A stretch of DNA of 64,000 nucleotides from Sphingomonas sp. LC-1 (GCF_025371035.1 NZ_JANZXB010000001.1:434001-498000), one strand, 5' to 3'; positions 30,132 through 42,234 are shown, numbered from the stretch's first letter. The notes: a model not told the origin generated them from the letters alone. Translations and numbers: made by a program.

Positions 30132-32219
30132 TCAACCCAAAATGGCCCAGGTGACGGCCGCGGTCAGGCCGATCAACATGACGAAGGCATAGCTGTAGAG
30201 GTATCCCGTCTGGAAGCGCGCCGCACCCTTGCTGCCTTGCTGGATAAGCCAGGCAACGCCGTTGGGGCCGAAGCGGTCGATCGTCTTCTCGTCACCACGG
30301 TGCCAAAGGAACCGGCCGATCGCGAAGGCGGGGCGCACGAAGAGGAAATGGTAGATCTCGTCGAAATACCATTTGTTGAGGAGGAAGCGGTACAGGATGC
30401 GGAACTGGTCCGCGAACTTGGCCGGGAATTCCGGCGCACGGATATAGGTCAGATACGCGGTCAGCAGACCGAGCAGCATCACCACCGTCGCCGACAGCTT
30501 CACCCACACCGGCACGCCGTGCATCGAGTGCATGAGGTGCTCGTTGAAGGCGATCGCGCCCTTCCAATAGCTCTCGCCCGACTCCGGCTCGATGAACCAG
30601 CCGTGGAAGACGAAGCCCGCCGCAATCGCGCCGATCGACAGCACGATCAGCGGGATCAGCATGACCAGCGGGCTCTCATGCGGATGATAGCCACCGGTGC
30701 CCTCGGGCAGTTCCTCCTGCGACGGACCATGGACGTGCGGCTCGTCGCCGGCATCCTCGTTCGCAGGGTGCGGATCATGGGTAAGCCCATGATCGCCATG
30801 CCCGTGCGCGTCGTGCAGCGCGTGCTGGATATGCTCCGACGCGACCCAGCGCGGCTTGCCCCAGAAGGTCAGGAACATCAGGCGCCACGAATAGAAGCTG
30901 GTCAGCAGCGCGGCGATCACGCCCGCCCAGAAGGCGAAGCCCGAACCACCCGCATAGGCGACCTCGATGATCGCGTCCTTCGAATGGAAGCCCGCGAAAC
31001 CGAACGCCATCGGATTGCCGAACAGAGCCGGGATACCGACGCCGGTGATCGCCAGCGTACCCATCATCATCGCCCAGAAGGTGACCGGGATGTGGCGACG
31101 CAGGCCGCCATAGTAACGCATGTCCTGCTCGTGGTGCATCGCATGGATCACCGAGCCCGCACCTAGGAACAGCAGCGCCTTGAAGAAGGCGTGGGTGAAC
31201 AGGTGGAACATCGCCGCGCCATAGGCGCCGACGCCGGCCGCGAAGAACATATAACCGAGCTGCGAACAGGTCGAATAGGCGATGACGCGCTTGATGTCGG
31301 TCTGCACCGTGCCGACGGTGGCGGCAAAGAAGCAGGTGCAGGCGCCAATCACGGTGATGACAGCCAATGCGGTCGGCGACGTTTCGAACATCGGCGACAG
31401 GCGGCACACCATGAACACGCCCGCGGTGACCATGGTCGCCGCGTGGATCAGCGCCGACACCGGGGTCGGACCTTCCATCGCGTCCGGCAGCCAGGTGTGG
31501 AGGCCGAGCTGCGCCGACTTGCCCATCGCGCCGACGAACAGCAGCAGGCAGAGCACCGTCATCGTATCGAAACGATAGCCCAGGAAGCCGATGGTCGAGC
31601 CCGCCATGCCGGGGGCCGCCGCCAGGATCGCCGGGATCGAGACGGTCCCGAACACCAGGAACGTGCCGAAGATGCCGAGCATGAAGCCCAGGTCGCCGAC
31701 GCGGTTGACGACGAACGCCTTGATTGCGGCCGCATTGGCCGAGGGCTTGCGGAACCAGAAGCCGATCAGCAGGTAGGACGCGAGACCCACGCCTTCCCAG
31801 CCGAAGAACATCTGGACCAGATTGTCCGCCGTCACGAGCATCAGCATCGCGAAGGTGAAGAGGCAGAGATAGGCGAAGAAGCGCGGCTGATCCGGCTCCT
31901 CGCTCATATAGCCCCAGCTATAGAGGTGGACGAGCGCCGAGACGCTGGTGATGACCACCAGCATGATCGCGGTCAGCGAGTCGACGCGCAGCGCCCAGTC
32001 GACCGACATGGTGCCGCTGGTGATCCAGTGGAGCACCGGCGTCACGGTCGCCACATTGGCGCCCGACAGATAGCCGATGAAGATCGGCCAGGACAGCGCA
32101 CAGGAAATGAACAGCGCGCCGGTCGTGACGACCTTGGCGGGCACGTTCCCGATGGCCTTGTTGCCGAACCCCGCAATGGCGGCGGCCAGCAACGGCAGGA
32201 AGACGATAGCGAGGATCAA
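30132..32219 (-). CDS. nuoL: NADH-quinone oxidoreductase subunit L
   Basis: A 695-residue subunit, the most distal proton pump of complex I, with about 16 helices and the long lateral helix at the C-terminus. It has [50 protein letters not shown] and [16 protein letters not shown] His-rich cytoplasmic or periplasmic loop (around residues 465-510, [10 protein letters not shown] and HVHGPSQEE) is longer than in E. coli. The start is TTG, eight bases after an AAGGGG site that lies in the end of nuoK. Confidence 0.97.
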   Translation of the reverse strand: MILAIVFLPLLAAAIAGFGNKAIGNVPAKVVTTGALFISCALSWPIFIGYLSGANVATVTPVLHWITSGTMSVDWALRVDSLTAIMLVVITSVSALVHLYSWGYMSEEPDQPRFFAYLCLFTFAMLMLVTADNLVQMFFGWEGVGLASYLLIGFWFRKPSANAAAIKAFVVNRVGDLGFMLGIFGTFLVFGTVSIPAILAAAPGMAGSTIGFLGYRFDTMTVLCLLLFVGAMGKSAQLGLHTWLPDAMEGPTPVSALIHAATMVTAGVFMVCRLSPMFETSPTALAVITVIGACTCFFAATVGTVQTDIKRVIAYSTCSQLGYMFFAAGVGAYGAAMFHLFTHAFFKALLFLGAGSVIHAMHHEQDMRYYGGLRRHIPVTFWAMMMGTLAITGVGIPALFGNPMAFGFAGFHSKDAIIEVAYAGGSGFAFWAGVIAALLTSFYSWRLMFLTFWGKPRWVASEHIQHALHDAHGHGDHGLTHDPHPANEDAGDEPHVHGPSQEELPEGTGGYHPHESPLVMLIPLIVLSIGAIAAGFVFHGWFIEPESGESYWKGAIAFNEHLMHSMHGVPVWVKLSATVVMLLGLLTAYLTYIRAPEFPAKFADQFRILYRFLLNKWYFDEIYHFLFVRPAFAIGRFLWHRGDEKTIDRFGPNGVAWLIQQGSKGAARFQTGYLYSYAFVMLIGLTAAVTWAILG

Positions 32220-32224
32220 CCCGA

Positions 32225-32533
32225 TTACCCCTTCATCCGGTTGACGTCGTCGACCGCGATGGTGCCGCGGCCACGGAAATAGATGACCAGGATCGCCAGA
32301 CCGATCGCCGATTCACCGGCGGCCACGGTCAGCACGAACATGGCGAAGACCTGACCCACCAGATCCTGAAGCGCGGCCGAGAAGGCGACGAGGTTCAGGT
32401 TCACGGCGAGCAGGATGAGCTCGATCGCCATGAGGATGACGATCAGGTTCTTCCGATTGAGGAAGATACCCAGCACCCCCATGGTGAACAGGATCGCTGC
32501 AACGACCAGATAATGGACGAGACCGATCGTCAC
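32225..32533 (-). CDS. nuoK: NADH-quinone oxidoreductase subunit K
   Basis: A 102-residue, three-helix membrane subunit of complex I, homologous to MrpC/ND4L. It carries the two membrane Glu residues of the proton path in [12 protein letters not shown] and [13 protein letters not shown]. The start is GTG in a GTGA overlap with nuoJ. Confidence 0.97.
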   Translation of the reverse strand: MTIGLVHYLVVAAILFTMGVLGIFLNRKNLIVILMAIELILLAVNLNLVAFSAALQDLVGQVFAMFVLTVAAGESAIGLAILVIYFRGRGTIAVDDVNRMKG

Positions 32534-33141
32534 AGTTCCACCCCCTGCCCGATGGGCTGATTGATGTTGCGGATCGCCTCATGCGGCTGACGCGCATTCT
32601 GCTTGGCGATGTTCTGCGGACGGACGCCGCCACGCTTGCGATGCGTGAGCACGATCGCACCGATCATCGCGACGAGCAGGACGAGCCCTGCTCCCTCGAA
32701 GATGAAAAGATAGCGCGTGTATAGCAGGTTGCCGATCGCCTGGATGTTGGACACCTCGGGCGCGATCGGGGCCGCACGGGCCGCCAGCTGCACGCCGCCG
32801 ACGCTCCACGCCTGGAAGGCGATGATGACCTCGGCCAGCAGGGCAACGGCGAGTGCCAGGCCCAGCGGCAGATAGCGCGCAAAGCCCGCCCGCATCGCCG
32901 CGACCTCGATATCGAGCATCATGACGACGAAGAGGAACAACACCGCGACCGCGCCCACATAGACGATGACGAGCAGCATCGCGATGAACTCGGCCCCGCA
33001 CAGCACCATGAGGCCCGCGGCGTTGAAGAACGCCAGGATCAGCCACATGACCGAGTGCACCGGATTGCGCGACGCGATCGTGAGCCCTGCGGACACGATC
33101 ACCACGGTCGCGAAAATATAGAAGGCGATAGCCTGTATCAC
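32530..33141 (-). CDS. nuoJ: NADH-quinone oxidoreductase subunit J
   Basis: A 203-residue membrane subunit (ND6 homologue) with five helices and the conserved [18 protein letters not shown] stretch containing the pi-bulge region that links quinone chemistry to the pumps. The GTG start follows a 49-base gap after nuoI, the only sizeable gap inside the nuo operon. The polar C-terminus ([16 protein letters not shown]) fits alphaproteobacterial forms. Confidence 0.96.
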   Translation of the reverse strand: MIQAIAFYIFATVVIVSAGLTIASRNPVHSVMWLILAFFNAAGLMVLCGAEFIAMLLVIVYVGAVAVLFLFVVMMLDIEVAAMRAGFARYLPLGLALAVALLAEVIIAFQAWSVGGVQLAARAAPIAPEVSNIQAIGNLLYTRYLFIFEGAGLVLLVAMIGAIVLTHRKRGGVRPQNIAKQNARQPHEAIRNINQPIGQGVEL

Positions 33142-33190
33142 TGCCTGTCAGGCCCCTTTTCTGTCCGCCCCGAACCGTTGGTCGCGGGCT

Positions 33191-33676
33191 TTAACGGTAC
33201 GGCGCATCGGCGGCAAGGTTCGCCGCGATCGCGCTTTCCCAGCGGTCACCGTTATCGAGCAACTTCGACTTGTCGTAGATCAGCTCTTCGCGGGTCTCGG
33301 TCGAAAATTCGAAGTTCGGACCCTCGACAATGGCGTCCACGGGGCAAGCCTCCTGGCACAGCCCGCAATAGATGCACTTGGTCATGTCGATGTCGTAGCG
33401 CGTCGTGCGGCGGCTGCCGTCGTCGCGGGGTTCCGCCTCGATCGTGATCGCCTGGGCAGGGCAGATCGCCTCGCACAGCTTGCACGCGATGCACCGCTCC
33501 TCGCCATTGGGGTAGCGACGCAGCGCGTGCTCGCCCCGGAAGCGCGGAGAGATGGGGTTCTTCTCGAACGGATAGTTGATCGTCGCCTTCGGCTTGAAGA
33601 AGTAGCGAAGGGTCAGCGCATGCCCCTTCACGAACTCCCACAGCGTAAAAGCCTTGACGTACTGAGCGACGCTCAT
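33191..33676 (-). CDS. nuoI: NADH-quinone oxidoreductase subunit I
   Basis: A 161-residue peripheral subunit carrying two 4Fe-4S clusters (N6a and N6b) that pass electrons towards quinone. Both motifs are complete: [12 protein letters not shown] and [12 protein letters not shown]. The start ATG at 33676 overlaps the nuoH stop (ATGA); the longer upstream frame runs inside nuoH and lacks family features. Confidence 0.97.
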   Translation of the reverse strand: MSVAQYVKAFTLWEFVKGHALTLRYFFKPKATINYPFEKNPISPRFRGEHALRRYPNGEERCIACKLCEAICPAQAITIEAEPRDDGSRRTTRYDIDMTKCIYCGLCQEACPVDAIVEGPNFEFSTETREELIYDKSKLLDNGDRWESAIAANLAADAPYR

Positions 33677-34728
33677 GCCGGAACTCCCACGCGCGCATAC
33701 ATCAGCACGCCAGACACCAAGAATACCCAGAACAGCGATACCGGCAGGAACACCTTCCAGCCCAGCCGCATCAGCTGGTCGTACCGATAGCGCGGTACGG
33801 TCGCCTTCACCCATGAAAAGACGAAGAAGAAGAAGCACATCTTCAAGAGCAGCCAGACGATCCCCGGCACGGCATAAAGCGGCGCCCAGTCGAGCGGCGG
33901 CAGATAGCCACCCCAGAACAGGATCGCGTTCAGCGCGCACATCAGGATGACGTTGGCATACTCACCCAGCCAGAACAGCGCGAACGACATCGAGCTATAC
34001 TCGGTCTGGTAACCCGCGACGAGTTCCGACTCCGCTTCGGTCAGATCGAACGGCGCGCGCTGCGTCTCGGCCAGCGCCGAGATGAAGAACATCACCGCCA
34101 TCGGGAAGAGCAGCGGGTTGAGGAAGAAGCCGTTGACCGGAATCCCCAACACGCTCTTCTGCGCCTCGACGATGTCCGTCAGGTTAAAGCTGCCCGACCA
34201 CATCACGACCGAAATCAGGATGAAGCCGATCGCGACTTCATAGGACACCATCTGGGCGGCCGCACGAAGCGCCGAGTAGAAGGGATATTTCGAGTTCGAT
34301 GCCCAGCCCGACAGGATCACGCCATACACGCCCAGCGACGAGGCGGCGAGAACGTAGAGCAGGCCGACATTGATGTTGGCGACGACCACGCCCGGCTGGA
34401 ACGGCACCACCGCCCAGACGATCAGCGCGACCGTGAAGGTGATGATCGGCGCCAGCAGGAACAGCCCGCGATTGGCGGCGGCCGGAACGATGGTTTCCTG
34501 AAGGAAGACCTTCAGACCGTCGGCGAAGGACTGGAGCAGACCGAAGGGGCCGACCACGTTCGGCCCACGGCGCAGCGCCATCGCCGCCCAGATCTTGCGG
34601 TCGACATAGATGACCATCGCGACCGCCAGCATCAGCGGCAGCGCGATCGCCAGGATCCCGACCAAAGTCGCGACCGTCCATGCCCAGCCATAAGGAAGGC
34701 CGAGCGTCGTGTTGAAAAACGCGGTCAC
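33673..34728 (-). CDS. nuoH: NADH-quinone oxidoreductase subunit H
   Basis: A 351-residue membrane subunit (ND1 homologue) that shapes the quinone-binding chamber where the peripheral arm meets the membrane. It has [20 protein letters not shown], the acidic loop [20 protein letters not shown] and [15 protein letters not shown]. Start is GTG overlapping the nuoG stop (GTGA); the stop overlaps nuoI. Confidence 0.97.
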   Translation of the reverse strand: MTAFFNTTLGLPYGWAWTVATLVGILAIALPLMLAVAMVIYVDRKIWAAMALRRGPNVVGPFGLLQSFADGLKVFLQETIVPAAANRGLFLLAPIITFTVALIVWAVVPFQPGVVVANINVGLLYVLAASSLGVYGVILSGWASNSKYPFYSALRAAAQMVSYEVAIGFILISVVMWSGSFNLTDIVEAQKSVLGIPVNGFFLNPLLFPMAVMFFISALAETQRAPFDLTEAESELVAGYQTEYSSMSFALFWLGEYANVILMCALNAILFWGGYLPPLDWAPLYAVPGIVWLLLKMCFFFFVFSWVKATVPRYRYDQLMRLGWKVFLPVSLFWVFLVSGVLMYARVGVPA

Positions 34729-36743
34729 TCCGCTGCCTCCGCATAGCTCTCACCATGGACCAGTTCGGCCGAGCAGCGCTGCATCGTCGGGCTGGCGCGG
34801 CAGATCGCGTTGGTGAGGTAGAAGTCCTTGATCGGATAGCCCTCGATCGTGCCCGACGCGGTCGCGTTCAGCGACGGCGCGGCCCAGTCGAAGGTCACGA
34901 GGCCGACCCGGCCCAGCGCAGGAACCTCGGCGGCCATGGCGGCGCGGAGTTCGTCCAGCGTGTCGAACTTCAGGGTCTGGCCCAGAACCTCGGACAGCGC
35001 GCGGAAGATCGTCCAGTCGTCGCGCGCGTCGCCCGGTGCGAACACCGCCCGCTCGCCGCGCTGCACCCGGCCCTCGAGGTTGACCCAGGTGCCCGACTTC
35101 TCGGCATAGGTCGCGCCCGGCAGGATGACATCGGCGTGATGCGCACCCTTGTCGCCATGATGGCCGACGAACACCTTGAAGCTGCTGCCGAACTTGGCGA
35201 AATCCACCTCGTCGGCGCCCAGGAAGAAGGCGAGCTTCGGCGCGGCCGCGACGACGTCGGCGATGCCGCCCTTCTGCGCATAGCCGAGCATCAGCCCGCC
35301 CATGCGCGCGGCCGCCATATGAATGACGTTATAGCCGTTCCAGGCCGAACCGTCTTCCAGCGTGCGCACCAGATTGAACTGGTCGACCAGCTTCAGGCTC
35401 GCGCCATGCGCGCCCTTGATCGCACCGCCACCGAGGATGACCATCGGACGCGCGGCCTTGCCGAACAGCTCGGTCACCGCCTCGGGCAGGTTGCCCAGCA
35501 CCGACAGGTTGGCGCCCAGCCACTCAACCTTGTAGGTCAGGTCGGTTTCGGGGCCGATCGCGAAGACCTTGGCGCCCTTCTTGATCGCCTTGCGGATACG
35601 GGTGTTCACCAGCGGCGCTTCCCAGCGCAGGTTGGTGCCGATCAGCAGGATCGCATCGGCGCGCTCGACGCCCGCGATGGTCGTGTTGAAGTTCACCGCG
35701 GCCAGGCTCGACGTGTCGTAATCCATGCCGGTCTGACGGCCTTCGAGCAGGCTCGAACCCATCTTGGCCAGCAACGCCTTGGCGGCGAACATCGTCTCGC
35801 AATCGACCTGATCGCCGGCGATCGCGGCGACGCTGGAACCGGCATTCACGTCACGGATCGCGGCGAAGGCCTCGTCCCAGGTGGCGGGCACCAGCTTGCC
35901 GTCGCGGCGGATGAACGGACGGTCGAGACGACGACGGACCAGGCCGTCGATCGCGTGACGCGTCTTGTCGCTCGCCCACTCCTCGTTCACCTCGTCATTG
36001 ATGCGCGGCACGCAGCGCAGCACCTGACGGCCCCGGCTGTCGAGGCGGATATTGGTGCCGACCGCGTCCATCACGTCGATGGCGAGCGTCTTCTTCAGCT
36101 CCCACGGACGCGCCTCGAACGCATAGGGCTTGGACGTCAGCGCGCCCACCGGGCACAGGTCGACGACATTGCCTGACAGCTCGCTCGACACGGCCTGTTC
36201 GAGATACGAAGTGATCTGCATGTTCTCGCCGCGATAGATCGCGCCGATTTCCTCCACGCCCGCGACCTCTTCGGCGAAGCGGACGCAGCGGGTGCACTGG
36301 ATGCAGCGGGTCATGACCGTCTTGACGATCGGACCCATGTACTTCTCGGTGACGGCCCGCTTGTTCTCGTCATAGCGGCTATGGCCCTTGCCATAGGCCA
36401 TGGACTGGTCCTGCAGGTCGCACTCGCCGCCCTGATCGCAGATCGGGCAGTCCAGCGGATGGTTGATCAGCAGGAATTCCATCACGCCTTCGCGCGCGGC
36501 CTTCACCATCGGGGTGGTGGTGAAGATTTCCTGATTTTCCGCTGCCGGAAGCGCACACGACGCCTGCGGCTTGGGGGGCCCGGGCTTCACCTCGACCAGG
36601 CACATGCGGCAATTGCCCGCGATGGACAGCCGCTCATGATAGCAGAAGCGCGGGATTTCCTTGCCCGCAAGCTCGCAGGCCTGCAGCACGGTGGCGCCCT
36701 GGGGCACCTCGATCTCGACGCCGTCGACTTTGACCTTAGGCAT
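34725..36743 (-). CDS. nuoG: NADH-quinone oxidoreductase subunit G
   Basis: A 672-residue peripheral subunit with the 2Fe-2S cluster N1b and 4Fe-4S clusters N4 and N5. The N-terminal ferredoxin part has [19 protein letters not shown], then the His-ligated cluster site around [19 protein letters not shown], and CIQCTRC with the later Cys in [10 protein letters not shown]. The rest is a molybdopterin-oxidoreductase-like domain without cofactor. The ATG at 36743 gives the usual MPKVKVDG start and overlaps the nuoF stop by one base (TAATG). Confidence 0.97.
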   Translation of the reverse strand: MPKVKVDGVEIEVPQGATVLQACELAGKEIPRFCYHERLSIAGNCRMCLVEVKPGPPKPQASCALPAAENQEIFTTTPMVKAAREGVMEFLLINHPLDCPICDQGGECDLQDQSMAYGKGHSRYDENKRAVTEKYMGPIVKTVMTRCIQCTRCVRFAEEVAGVEEIGAIYRGENMQITSYLEQAVSSELSGNVVDLCPVGALTSKPYAFEARPWELKKTLAIDVMDAVGTNIRLDSRGRQVLRCVPRINDEVNEEWASDKTRHAIDGLVRRRLDRPFIRRDGKLVPATWDEAFAAIRDVNAGSSVAAIAGDQVDCETMFAAKALLAKMGSSLLEGRQTGMDYDTSSLAAVNFNTTIAGVERADAILLIGTNLRWEAPLVNTRIRKAIKKGAKVFAIGPETDLTYKVEWLGANLSVLGNLPEAVTELFGKAARPMVILGGGAIKGAHGASLKLVDQFNLVRTLEDGSAWNGYNVIHMAAARMGGLMLGYAQKGGIADVVAAAPKLAFFLGADEVDFAKFGSSFKVFVGHHGDKGAHHADVILPGATYAEKSGTWVNLEGRVQRGERAVFAPGDARDDWTIFRALSEVLGQTLKFDTLDELRAAMAAEVPALGRVGLVTFDWAAPSLNATASGTIEGYPIKDFYLTNAICRASPTMQRCSAELVHGESYAEAAE

Positions 36744-38053
36744 TATTCGGCAGCTTCCATCATCGGGGCGTTGCCGCCCGTCTCGCCTTTGCGTTCGCGG
36801 ATCCGGCGTTCCATCTCCGGGCGGAAGTGGCGGATCAGGCCCTGGATCGGCCAGGCCGCCGCGTCGCCCAGCGCGCAGATGGTATGGCCTTCGACCTGCT
36901 TCGTCACCTGGAACAGCGTGTCGATCTCGGACACATCGGCATCGCCGGTGCGCATCCGCTCCATCACGCGCCACATCCAGCCGGTGCCTTCACGGCACGG
37001 GGTGCACTGGCCGCAGCTCTCATGCTTGTAGAAATAGGACAGGCGGCTGATCGCGCGGACGATGTCGGTCGACTTGTCCATGACGATGACGGCCGCCGTG
37101 CCGAGACCCGATCCGACCGCCTTCAGGCCGTCGAAGTCCATCGGCGCGTCCATGATCTCGGCGGCGGGCACCAGCGGCACCGACGAACCACCCGGGATCA
37201 CCGCGAGCAGATTGTCCCAGCCGCCGCGAATGCCGCCGCAATGGCGCTCGATCAGCTCGCGGAAGCTGATCGACATGCTTTCCTCGACCACGCAGGGACG
37301 ATCGACATGGCCGGAGATCTGGAAGAGCTTCGTGCCCTTGTTGTTCTCACGTCCGAAAGAGGAGAACCACTCGGCGCCGCGGCGCAGGATCGTCGGCGCG
37401 ACCGCGATCGACTCGACATTGTTGACCGTCGTCGGGCAGCCATAAAGGCCCGCACCGGCCGGGAAAGGCGGCTTCAGGCGCGGCTGGCCCTTCTTGCCTT
37501 CCAGGCTTTCGATCATCGCGGTCTCTTCGCCGCAGATGTACGCGCCCGCACCACGATGAACGAAGACGTCGAAGTCGTAACCCGAGCCACAGGCATTCTT
37601 GCCAAGGAAGCCCCGGTCATAGGCTTCGGCGACCGCCGCAAACAGCGTCTCGGCCTCGCGGATATATTCGCCGCGGATATAGATATAGGCCGCCCGCGCG
37701 CGCATCGCGAAGCCCGCGACCAGCGCGCCCTCGATCAGCTTGTGCGGATCGTGGCGGATGATTTCGCGGTCCTTGCACGAACCCGGCTCGGACTCGTCGG
37801 CGTTGATGACCAGGAAGCTCGGCCGGTCGGGACGCGGTTCCTTGGGCATGAAGCTCCACTTCATGCCGGTCGGGAAGCCCGCACCGCCGCGCCCGCGCAG
37901 ACCCGAGGCCTTGATGACGTCGATGATCTTGTCCTGGCCCAGCTCGAGCAGCGCCTTGGTATTGTCCCAATCGCCGCGCTTCATCGCCGCGTCGACGTTC
38001 CACGGCTGATAGCCGTAGAGATTGGTGAAAATGCGGTCCTTGTCAGCGAGCAT
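36743..38053 (-). CDS. nuoF: NADH-quinone oxidoreductase subunit F
   Basis: A 436-residue subunit that binds NADH and FMN and holds cluster N3. It shows [16 protein letters not shown] (nucleotide site), the FMN-associated NADESEPG segment, [19 protein letters not shown], and the 4Fe-4S motif [12 protein letters not shown] with its fourth Cys in [14 protein letters not shown] use the ATG at 38053, which overlaps the nuoE stop (TAATG); four extra upstream codons would lie in nuoE. Confidence 0.97.
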   Translation of the reverse strand: MLADKDRIFTNLYGYQPWNVDAAMKRGDWDNTKALLELGQDKIIDVIKASGLRGRGGAGFPTGMKWSFMPKEPRPDRPSFLVINADESEPGSCKDREIIRHDPHKLIEGALVAGFAMRARAAYIYIRGEYIREAETLFAAVAEAYDRGFLGKNACGSGYDFDVFVHRGAGAYICGEETAMIESLEGKKGQPRLKPPFPAGAGLYGCPTTVNNVESIAVAPTILRRGAEWFSSFGRENNKGTKLFQISGHVDRPCVVEESMSISFRELIERHCGGIRGGWDNLLAVIPGGSSVPLVPAAEIMDAPMDFDGLKAVGSGLGTAAVIVMDKSTDIVRAISRLSYFYKHESCGQCTPCREGTGWMWRVMERMRTGDADVSEIDTLFQVTKQVEGHTICALGDAAAWPIQGLIRHFRPEMERRIRERKGETGGNAPMMEAAE

Positions 38054-38727
38054 TATGCGCCCCACTCCCCGCGATAGTCGTGATTGTCGCCGACCATGGC
38101 GGTCAGCGTGGTCGGACCGCCGATCGGCTCGACCGTGTGGCGACCTGGCTCCTGCGTGCCGGTCTTGGGGCTCTCGCCGCGTGCCAGCGCTTCCAGGATC
38201 GAGACCGTGCGGTCGTAATCCAGATCCTCGAAATTGTCGTCATTGATCTGGACCATCGGCGCGGAGGCGCAATTGCCCATGCACTCGACCTCGGTCAGCG
38301 TGAACAGGCCGTCGGGCGTGGTCTTGCCCTTGATCAGCCCCTTGTTCTTGCACGCCGCCAGCACGTCGTCCGACCCGCGCAGCATGCACGGCGTCGTGCC
38401 GCACACCTGCACATGATAGCGGCCGACCGGCGCCAGGTTGAACATCGTGTAGAAGGTCGCGACCTCATAGATCCGCATATAGGCGACACCCAGTTGGCGC
38501 GCGACGAACTCGATCACCGGCACGGGCAGCCAGCCCTGGGTATGCGTCTCCGCGCCCACCTGGCGCTGCGCCAGATCGAGGAACGGGATCGAGCAGGACT
38601 GTTCGCGGCCCTTGGGATAGCGCGCGAGGATCTCGTTCGCCTTCTTCTGGTTCTCGTCCGTCCAGGCGAAATTGCCCCAGCGGGCGCGGACTTCGGCCTC
38701 GTCGGGAATGATGGCTGCGTCGGCCAT
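38053..38727 (-). CDS. nuoE: NADH-quinone oxidoreductase subunit E
   Basis: A 224-residue thioredoxin-fold subunit with the 2Fe-2S cluster N1a. Its four ligands are in [12 protein letters not shown] and [11 protein letters not shown]. The C-terminal 50 residues (from [13 protein letters not shown]) extend beyond the compact E. coli protein, as usual in alphaproteobacteria. The start overlaps the stop of the SnoaL-like gene by one base, so that gene is part of the operon. Confidence 0.97.
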   Translation of the reverse strand: MADAAIIPDEAEVRARWGNFAWTDENQKKANEILARYPKGREQSCSIPFLDLAQRQVGAETHTQGWLPVPVIEFVARQLGVAYMRIYEVATFYTMFNLAPVGRYHVQVCGTTPCMLRGSDDVLAACKNKGLIKGKTTPDGLFTLTEVECMGNCASAPMVQINDDNFEDLDYDRTVSILEALARGESPKTGTQEPGRHTVEPIGGPTTLTAMVGDNHDYRGEWGA

Positions 38728-39062
38728 TAGCGAATGAACTCCACGCGCGACACCTTGTCGTTCTCGAAGGAATAGATGGACATGACCTCAAACGCCTCGC
38801 CACCTGGCGCGCGTTCGACCTTTTCATGCAGCAGCACGGTCTCGCCGAACGCCTGGCCGGCGACGATCTCGGCGCGGTTCTGCGGGAACTGCGCGAACAT
38901 CGCCTTCAGCCCCGAACGCACGCCCTCGCGACCGTCGCGCAGGACGGCACCGCGATAGCCCGCTTCGCAGGCATCTTCGGTCATCAGCGCGACATAGGCG
39001 TCGGCGTCCTGCGCATTGTAATGCGCGACCATCTGGCGGGCGATCGCGATGCGCGCAGGCAT
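38727..39062 (-). CDS. SnoaL/NTF2-like protein inside the nuo operon
   Basis: A 111-residue protein with a cone-shaped SnoaL/NTF2-like pattern: an opening helix MPARIAIARQMVAHYNAQDA, then DAYVALMTEDACEAGYRG and a closing beta sheet ending SIYSFENDKVSRVEFIR. Such proteins bind or convert small molecules, or act as assembly factors; nothing here names a substrate. It lies between nuoD (11 bases after its stop) and nuoE (TAATG overlap), so it must be made with complex I. A GTG at 39086 would add eight residues and overlap nuoD; I prefer the ATG. Confidence 0.85.
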   Translation of the reverse strand: MPARIAIARQMVAHYNAQDADAYVALMTEDACEAGYRGAVLRDGREGVRSGLKAMFAQFPQNRAEIVAGQAFGETVLLHEKVERAPGGEAFEVMSIYSFENDKVSRVEFIR

Positions 39063-39073
39063 GTCGATCGCGC

Positions 39074-40309
39074 TCAACGGTCGCACTCCCCGAACACGAT
39101 GTCCATCGCGCCCAGGATCGCGGTCGTGTCGGCCAGCATATGCCCCTTGGACATGAACTCCATGGCCTGGAGATGGCTGAACGCGGTCGGCCGGATCTTG
39201 CAGCGATAGGGTTTGTTCGATCCGTCGGAGACGAGATACACGCCGAACTCCCCCTTGGGGCTTTCGGTCGCGACATACACCTCACCGGCGGGGACGTGAT
39301 ACCCTTCGGTATAGAGCTTGAAGTGGTGGATCAGCGCTTCCATCGAGCGCTTCATCTCACCGCGCTTGGGCGGCGTGACCTTCCGGTCGGTGGCAAGCAC
39401 CGGACCCTCGGGCATCTGCGCCAGGCACTGCTTCATGATCCGGGCCGACTGGCGCACTTCCTCGACGCGCACCATGAACCGGTCATAGCAGTCGCCGCTG
39501 GTACCCACCGGCACGTCGAAGTCCACCTTGTCATAGGCGTCATAGGGCTGCGACTTGCGCAGGTCCCACGGAATGCCCGAGCCACGGATCATCGGGCCGG
39601 AGAAGCCCCACTTGATCGCGTCTTCGCGGTTCACCACCGCGATGTCGACGTTGCGCTGCTTGAAGATGCGGTTGTTGGCGACCAAGCCGATCGCATCCTC
39701 GAACAGCTGCGGCAGACGCGTATCGAGCCAGTCGGCGATATCGGTCAGCAGCTTGAGCGGCACGTCCTGGTGGACGCCGCCGACGCGGAAGTAATTTGCA
39801 TGCATGCGCGCGCCCGAGGCCCGCTCATAGAAGTTCATGCAGTCTTCGCGGATCTCGAACATCCACAGGTTCGGCGTCATCGCGCCGACGTCCATCACAT
39901 GGCTGCCCAGATTGAGCATGTGGTTCGAAATACGCGTCAGCTCGGCAAAGAACGTCCGCAGATATTGCGCGCGCAGCGGCACTTCGAGGTCGAGCAGCTT
40001 CTCGACCGCGAGCACATAGCTGTGCTCCATGCACATGGGCGAGCAGTAATCGAGGCGGTCGAAATAGGGCAGCGCCTGCGAATAGGTCTTGTACTCGATC
40101 AGCTTCTCGGTGCCGCGATGCAGCAGGCCGACATGCGGATCGACCCGTTCGACGATCTCGCCGTCCAGCTCCATGACGAGGCGAAGCACGCCGTGCGCCG
40201 CCGGATGCTGCGGGCCGAAGTTGATCGTATAGTTCTGGATCGACACGTCGCCCGTGGTCGGGTCGACCGCATCGGTCTTGTGGAGCAGTTCGTCGACATA
40301 GTCGCTCAC
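39074..40309 (-). CDS. nuoD: NADH-quinone oxidoreductase subunit D
   Basis: A 411-residue peripheral subunit (49 kDa homologue) forming most of the quinone site. It has [16 protein letters not shown] with the quinone-site His, [13 protein letters not shown], and the C-terminal [14 protein letters not shown] of [NiFe]-hydrogenase ancestry without the metal Cys. The GTG at 40309 overlaps the nuoC stop (GTGA) and gives MSDYVDELL, matching relatives; the long upstream frame is nuoC in another register. NuoC and NuoD are separate here, unlike the E. coli fusion. Confidence 0.97.
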   Translation of the reverse strand: MSDYVDELLHKTDAVDPTTGDVSIQNYTINFGPQHPAAHGVLRLVMELDGEIVERVDPHVGLLHRGTEKLIEYKTYSQALPYFDRLDYCSPMCMEHSYVLAVEKLLDLEVPLRAQYLRTFFAELTRISNHMLNLGSHVMDVGAMTPNLWMFEIREDCMNFYERASGARMHANYFRVGGVHQDVPLKLLTDIADWLDTRLPQLFEDAIGLVANNRIFKQRNVDIAVVNREDAIKWGFSGPMIRGSGIPWDLRKSQPYDAYDKVDFDVPVGTSGDCYDRFMVRVEEVRQSARIMKQCLAQMPEGPVLATDRKVTPPKRGEMKRSMEALIHHFKLYTEGYHVPAGEVYVATESPKGEFGVYLVSDGSNKPYRCKIRPTAFSHLQAMEFMSKGHMLADTTAILGAMDIVFGECDR

Positions 40310-41142
40310 TGGTTCTGTCCTCCGCCCTTGCTCGGAACGACGTCCGGATCCTGGGGCTTGTCCTCGGCCTTGTTGCCCGGATGCGGCTGACCCGCGCCCG
40401 TCTGCTTGGGGCTTTCGGTGGTCTTGGTTTCGGGCGCGTTCGCGGCGGCGGTCTTGTCCGGCGCAGCATCGGCCTTCTTCACCGCATCCGCACTCGCCGG
40501 GGTCTGCGCGCCCTTGCCCTGCGGCTGGGCGCCCTTCTCGTCGCCCGGCAGGACGTATTCGGCGCCTTCCCACGGGCTCTGGAAGTCGAAATTGCGGAAG
40601 TCCTGGGCCAGCTTCACCGGCTCATAGACGACGCGCTTTTCCTCTTCCGAGTAACGCAGCTCGGTATAGCCGGTCAGCGGGAAGTCCTTGCGCAGCGGAT
40701 GGCCGCGGAAGCCGTAATCGGTCAGGATGCGACGCAGGTCGCTATTGCCCGAGAACAGCACGCCGTACAGGTCATAGACCTCACGCTCCAGCCAGCCCGC
40801 GACCGGCCACAGGCCCGTCACCGACGGCACTGGCTTGTCCTCGTCGGTCGAGACATGGACGTGCAGGCGGTGATTGCGGGTCAGCGACAACAGGCAATAG
40901 ACCACCTCGAAACGCTCGTCGCGTTCCGGATAGTCGACGCCCGCAATCTCCATGAGCTGCTGATATTCCAGCCCCTTGGTGTCGCGAAGCGCGGTCATCG
41001 CCGAAACGAGGTTCGCACGGTCCACGACCAGCGCGACTTCGCCGACATGATCGCGCGCATCGAGCAACCATGGCCCGAGAGCAGAGCGGGCCGCATCGAT
41101 CACGCCATCGTTCGAGGCGAAACGGGGAGCAGGCGCCCTCAC
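40306..41142 (-). CDS. nuoC: NADH-quinone oxidoreductase subunit C with low-complexity tail
   Basis: A 278-residue 30 kDa-type subunit. The fold ends near residue 195 with the signature [36 protein letters not shown] and the closing FDFQSPWEG. The remaining 80 or so residues are a disordered Ala/Lys/Pro/Gln/Thr-rich tail ([23 protein letters not shown]) absent from most NuoC. The GTG start overlaps the nuoB stop and the gene ends in a GTGA overlap with nuoD. Confidence 0.95.
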   Translation of the reverse strand: MRAPAPRFASNDGVIDAARSALGPWLLDARDHVGEVALVVDRANLVSAMTALRDTKGLEYQQLMEIAGVDYPERDERFEVVYCLLSLTRNHRLHVHVSTDEDKPVPSVTGLWPVAGWLEREVYDLYGVLFSGNSDLRRILTDYGFRGHPLRKDFPLTGYTELRYSEEEKRVVYEPVKLAQDFRNFDFQSPWEGAEYVLPGDEKGAQPQGKGAQTPASADAVKKADAAPDKTAAANAPETKTTESPKQTGAGQPHPGNKAEDKPQDPDVVPSKGGGQNQ

Positions 41143-41723
41143 CGTTCGATGCTCCCGGCGCGGCGGATCTTCCGCTGCAACTGCATCACGCCGTACAGCA
41201 GCGCTTCGGCGGTCGGCGGGCAGCCGGGGACATAGATGTCCACGGGCACGATCCGGTCACAGCCGCGCACCACCGAATAGCTGTAATGGTAATAGCCGCC
41301 GCCATTGGCGCAGCTTCCCATCGAGATGACATATTTCGGGTTCGACATCTGGTCGTACACACGACGCAGCGCCGGGGCCATCTTGTTGCACAGCGTACCC
41401 GCGACGATCATCACGTCCGACTGGCGCGGAGACGCACGCGGCGCGGCACCGAAGCGCTCCATGTCGTAACGCGGCATGTTGACGTGGATCATCTCCACCG
41501 CGCAGCATGCCAGACCGAAGGTCATCCACCAGAGCGAGCCGGTGCGCGCCCATTGGAAAAGCTCCTCGGTCGAGGTGACGAGGAAGCCCTTGTCGGTCAG
41601 TTCGCCGTTCAGCCCGTCGAAAAAGCCCTGATCGGGCTGAATGACGGCCTGGCCATCATGGACGACTCCGCCATGGGCCTGCGGCTTGAACTCAACCGGA
41701 CCGGAGTGAAGATTTACTCCCAA
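41139..41723 (-). CDS. nuoB: NADH-quinone oxidoreductase subunit B
   Basis: A 194-residue subunit holding cluster N2, the last electron carrier before quinone. The ligands are the tandem Cys in LACCAVEM, the Cys in [11 protein letters not shown] and that in [11 protein letters not shown] choose the TTG at 41723, which has GGGAG seven bases before it and gives MGVNLHSG, the usual start in sphingomonads; it overlaps the end of nuoA by 10 bases. No ATG in frame offers a sensible alternative. Confidence 0.95.
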   Translation of the reverse strand: MGVNLHSGPVEFKPQAHGGVVHDGQAVIQPDQGFFDGLNGELTDKGFLVTSTEELFQWARTGSLWWMTFGLACCAVEMIHVNMPRYDMERFGAAPRASPRQSDVMIVAGTLCNKMAPALRRVYDQMSNPKYVISMGSCANGGGYYHYSYSVVRGCDRIVPVDIYVPGCPPTAEALLYGVMQLQRKIRRAGSIER

Positions 41724-42088
41724 TCCAACGCTCCCTTCTTCCACGCATAGACGAGACCCAGCGAGAGCTCGCCGATGAAGATCATCATCGAAAACCAGGC
41801 GGTCCAGCCGAGGCTGAAGACGCTCACCGCCCAGGGGTACAGAAACGCCGCTTCCAGATCGAAGATGATGAACAGGATCGCGACGAGGTAGAAACGCACG
41901 TCGAACTGGCTGCGCGGGTCTTCGAACGCGGGGAAGCCGCATTCATATTCGGACAGCTTCTGCTCGTTGGGCTTATGCGCACCGGTGAGGCGCGCCACGA
42001 GCATCGGCAGAAACACAAAGGCCGTCGACAGTGCCAGGGCAACGCCCAGGAACAGGAGGATCGGCAGATATTGCGACAGATCGACCAA
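41714..42088 (-). CDS. nuoA: NADH-quinone oxidoreductase subunit A
   Basis: A 124-residue, three-helix membrane subunit (ND3 homologue). The conserved quinone-site loop reads [20 protein letters not shown] with its Cys, followed by [22 protein letters not shown] choose the TTG at 42088 ([11 protein letters not shown]); the region upstream codes for nothing recognisable and is probably the operon leader. This is the first gene of the 14-subunit operon. Confidence 0.95.
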   Translation of the reverse strand: MVDLSQYLPILLFLGVALALSTAFVFLPMLVARLTGAHKPNEQKLSEYECGFPAFEDPRSQFDVRFYLVAILFIIFDLEAAFLYPWAVSVFSLGWTAWFSMMIFIGELSLGLVYAWKKGALDWE

Positions 42089-42234
42089 GTTTTCTCTCGC
42101 AGATGCGGAACTGGATGCGGATGGCTTTAGGCCGATGAACCGGCCGGAGCAAGCCAGCGGAGGCATGAGAATGAATCGCAACTTAACGGTGCCATTCACC
42201 CCATTCGACAGATTTTTACATGGGAATTGAGAGG

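Noticed and set aside
34755-36176. 473-codon frame antisense to nuoG
   Set aside because: Composition of His/Arg/Gln/Asp shadows; nuoG has all cluster ligands on the other strand.
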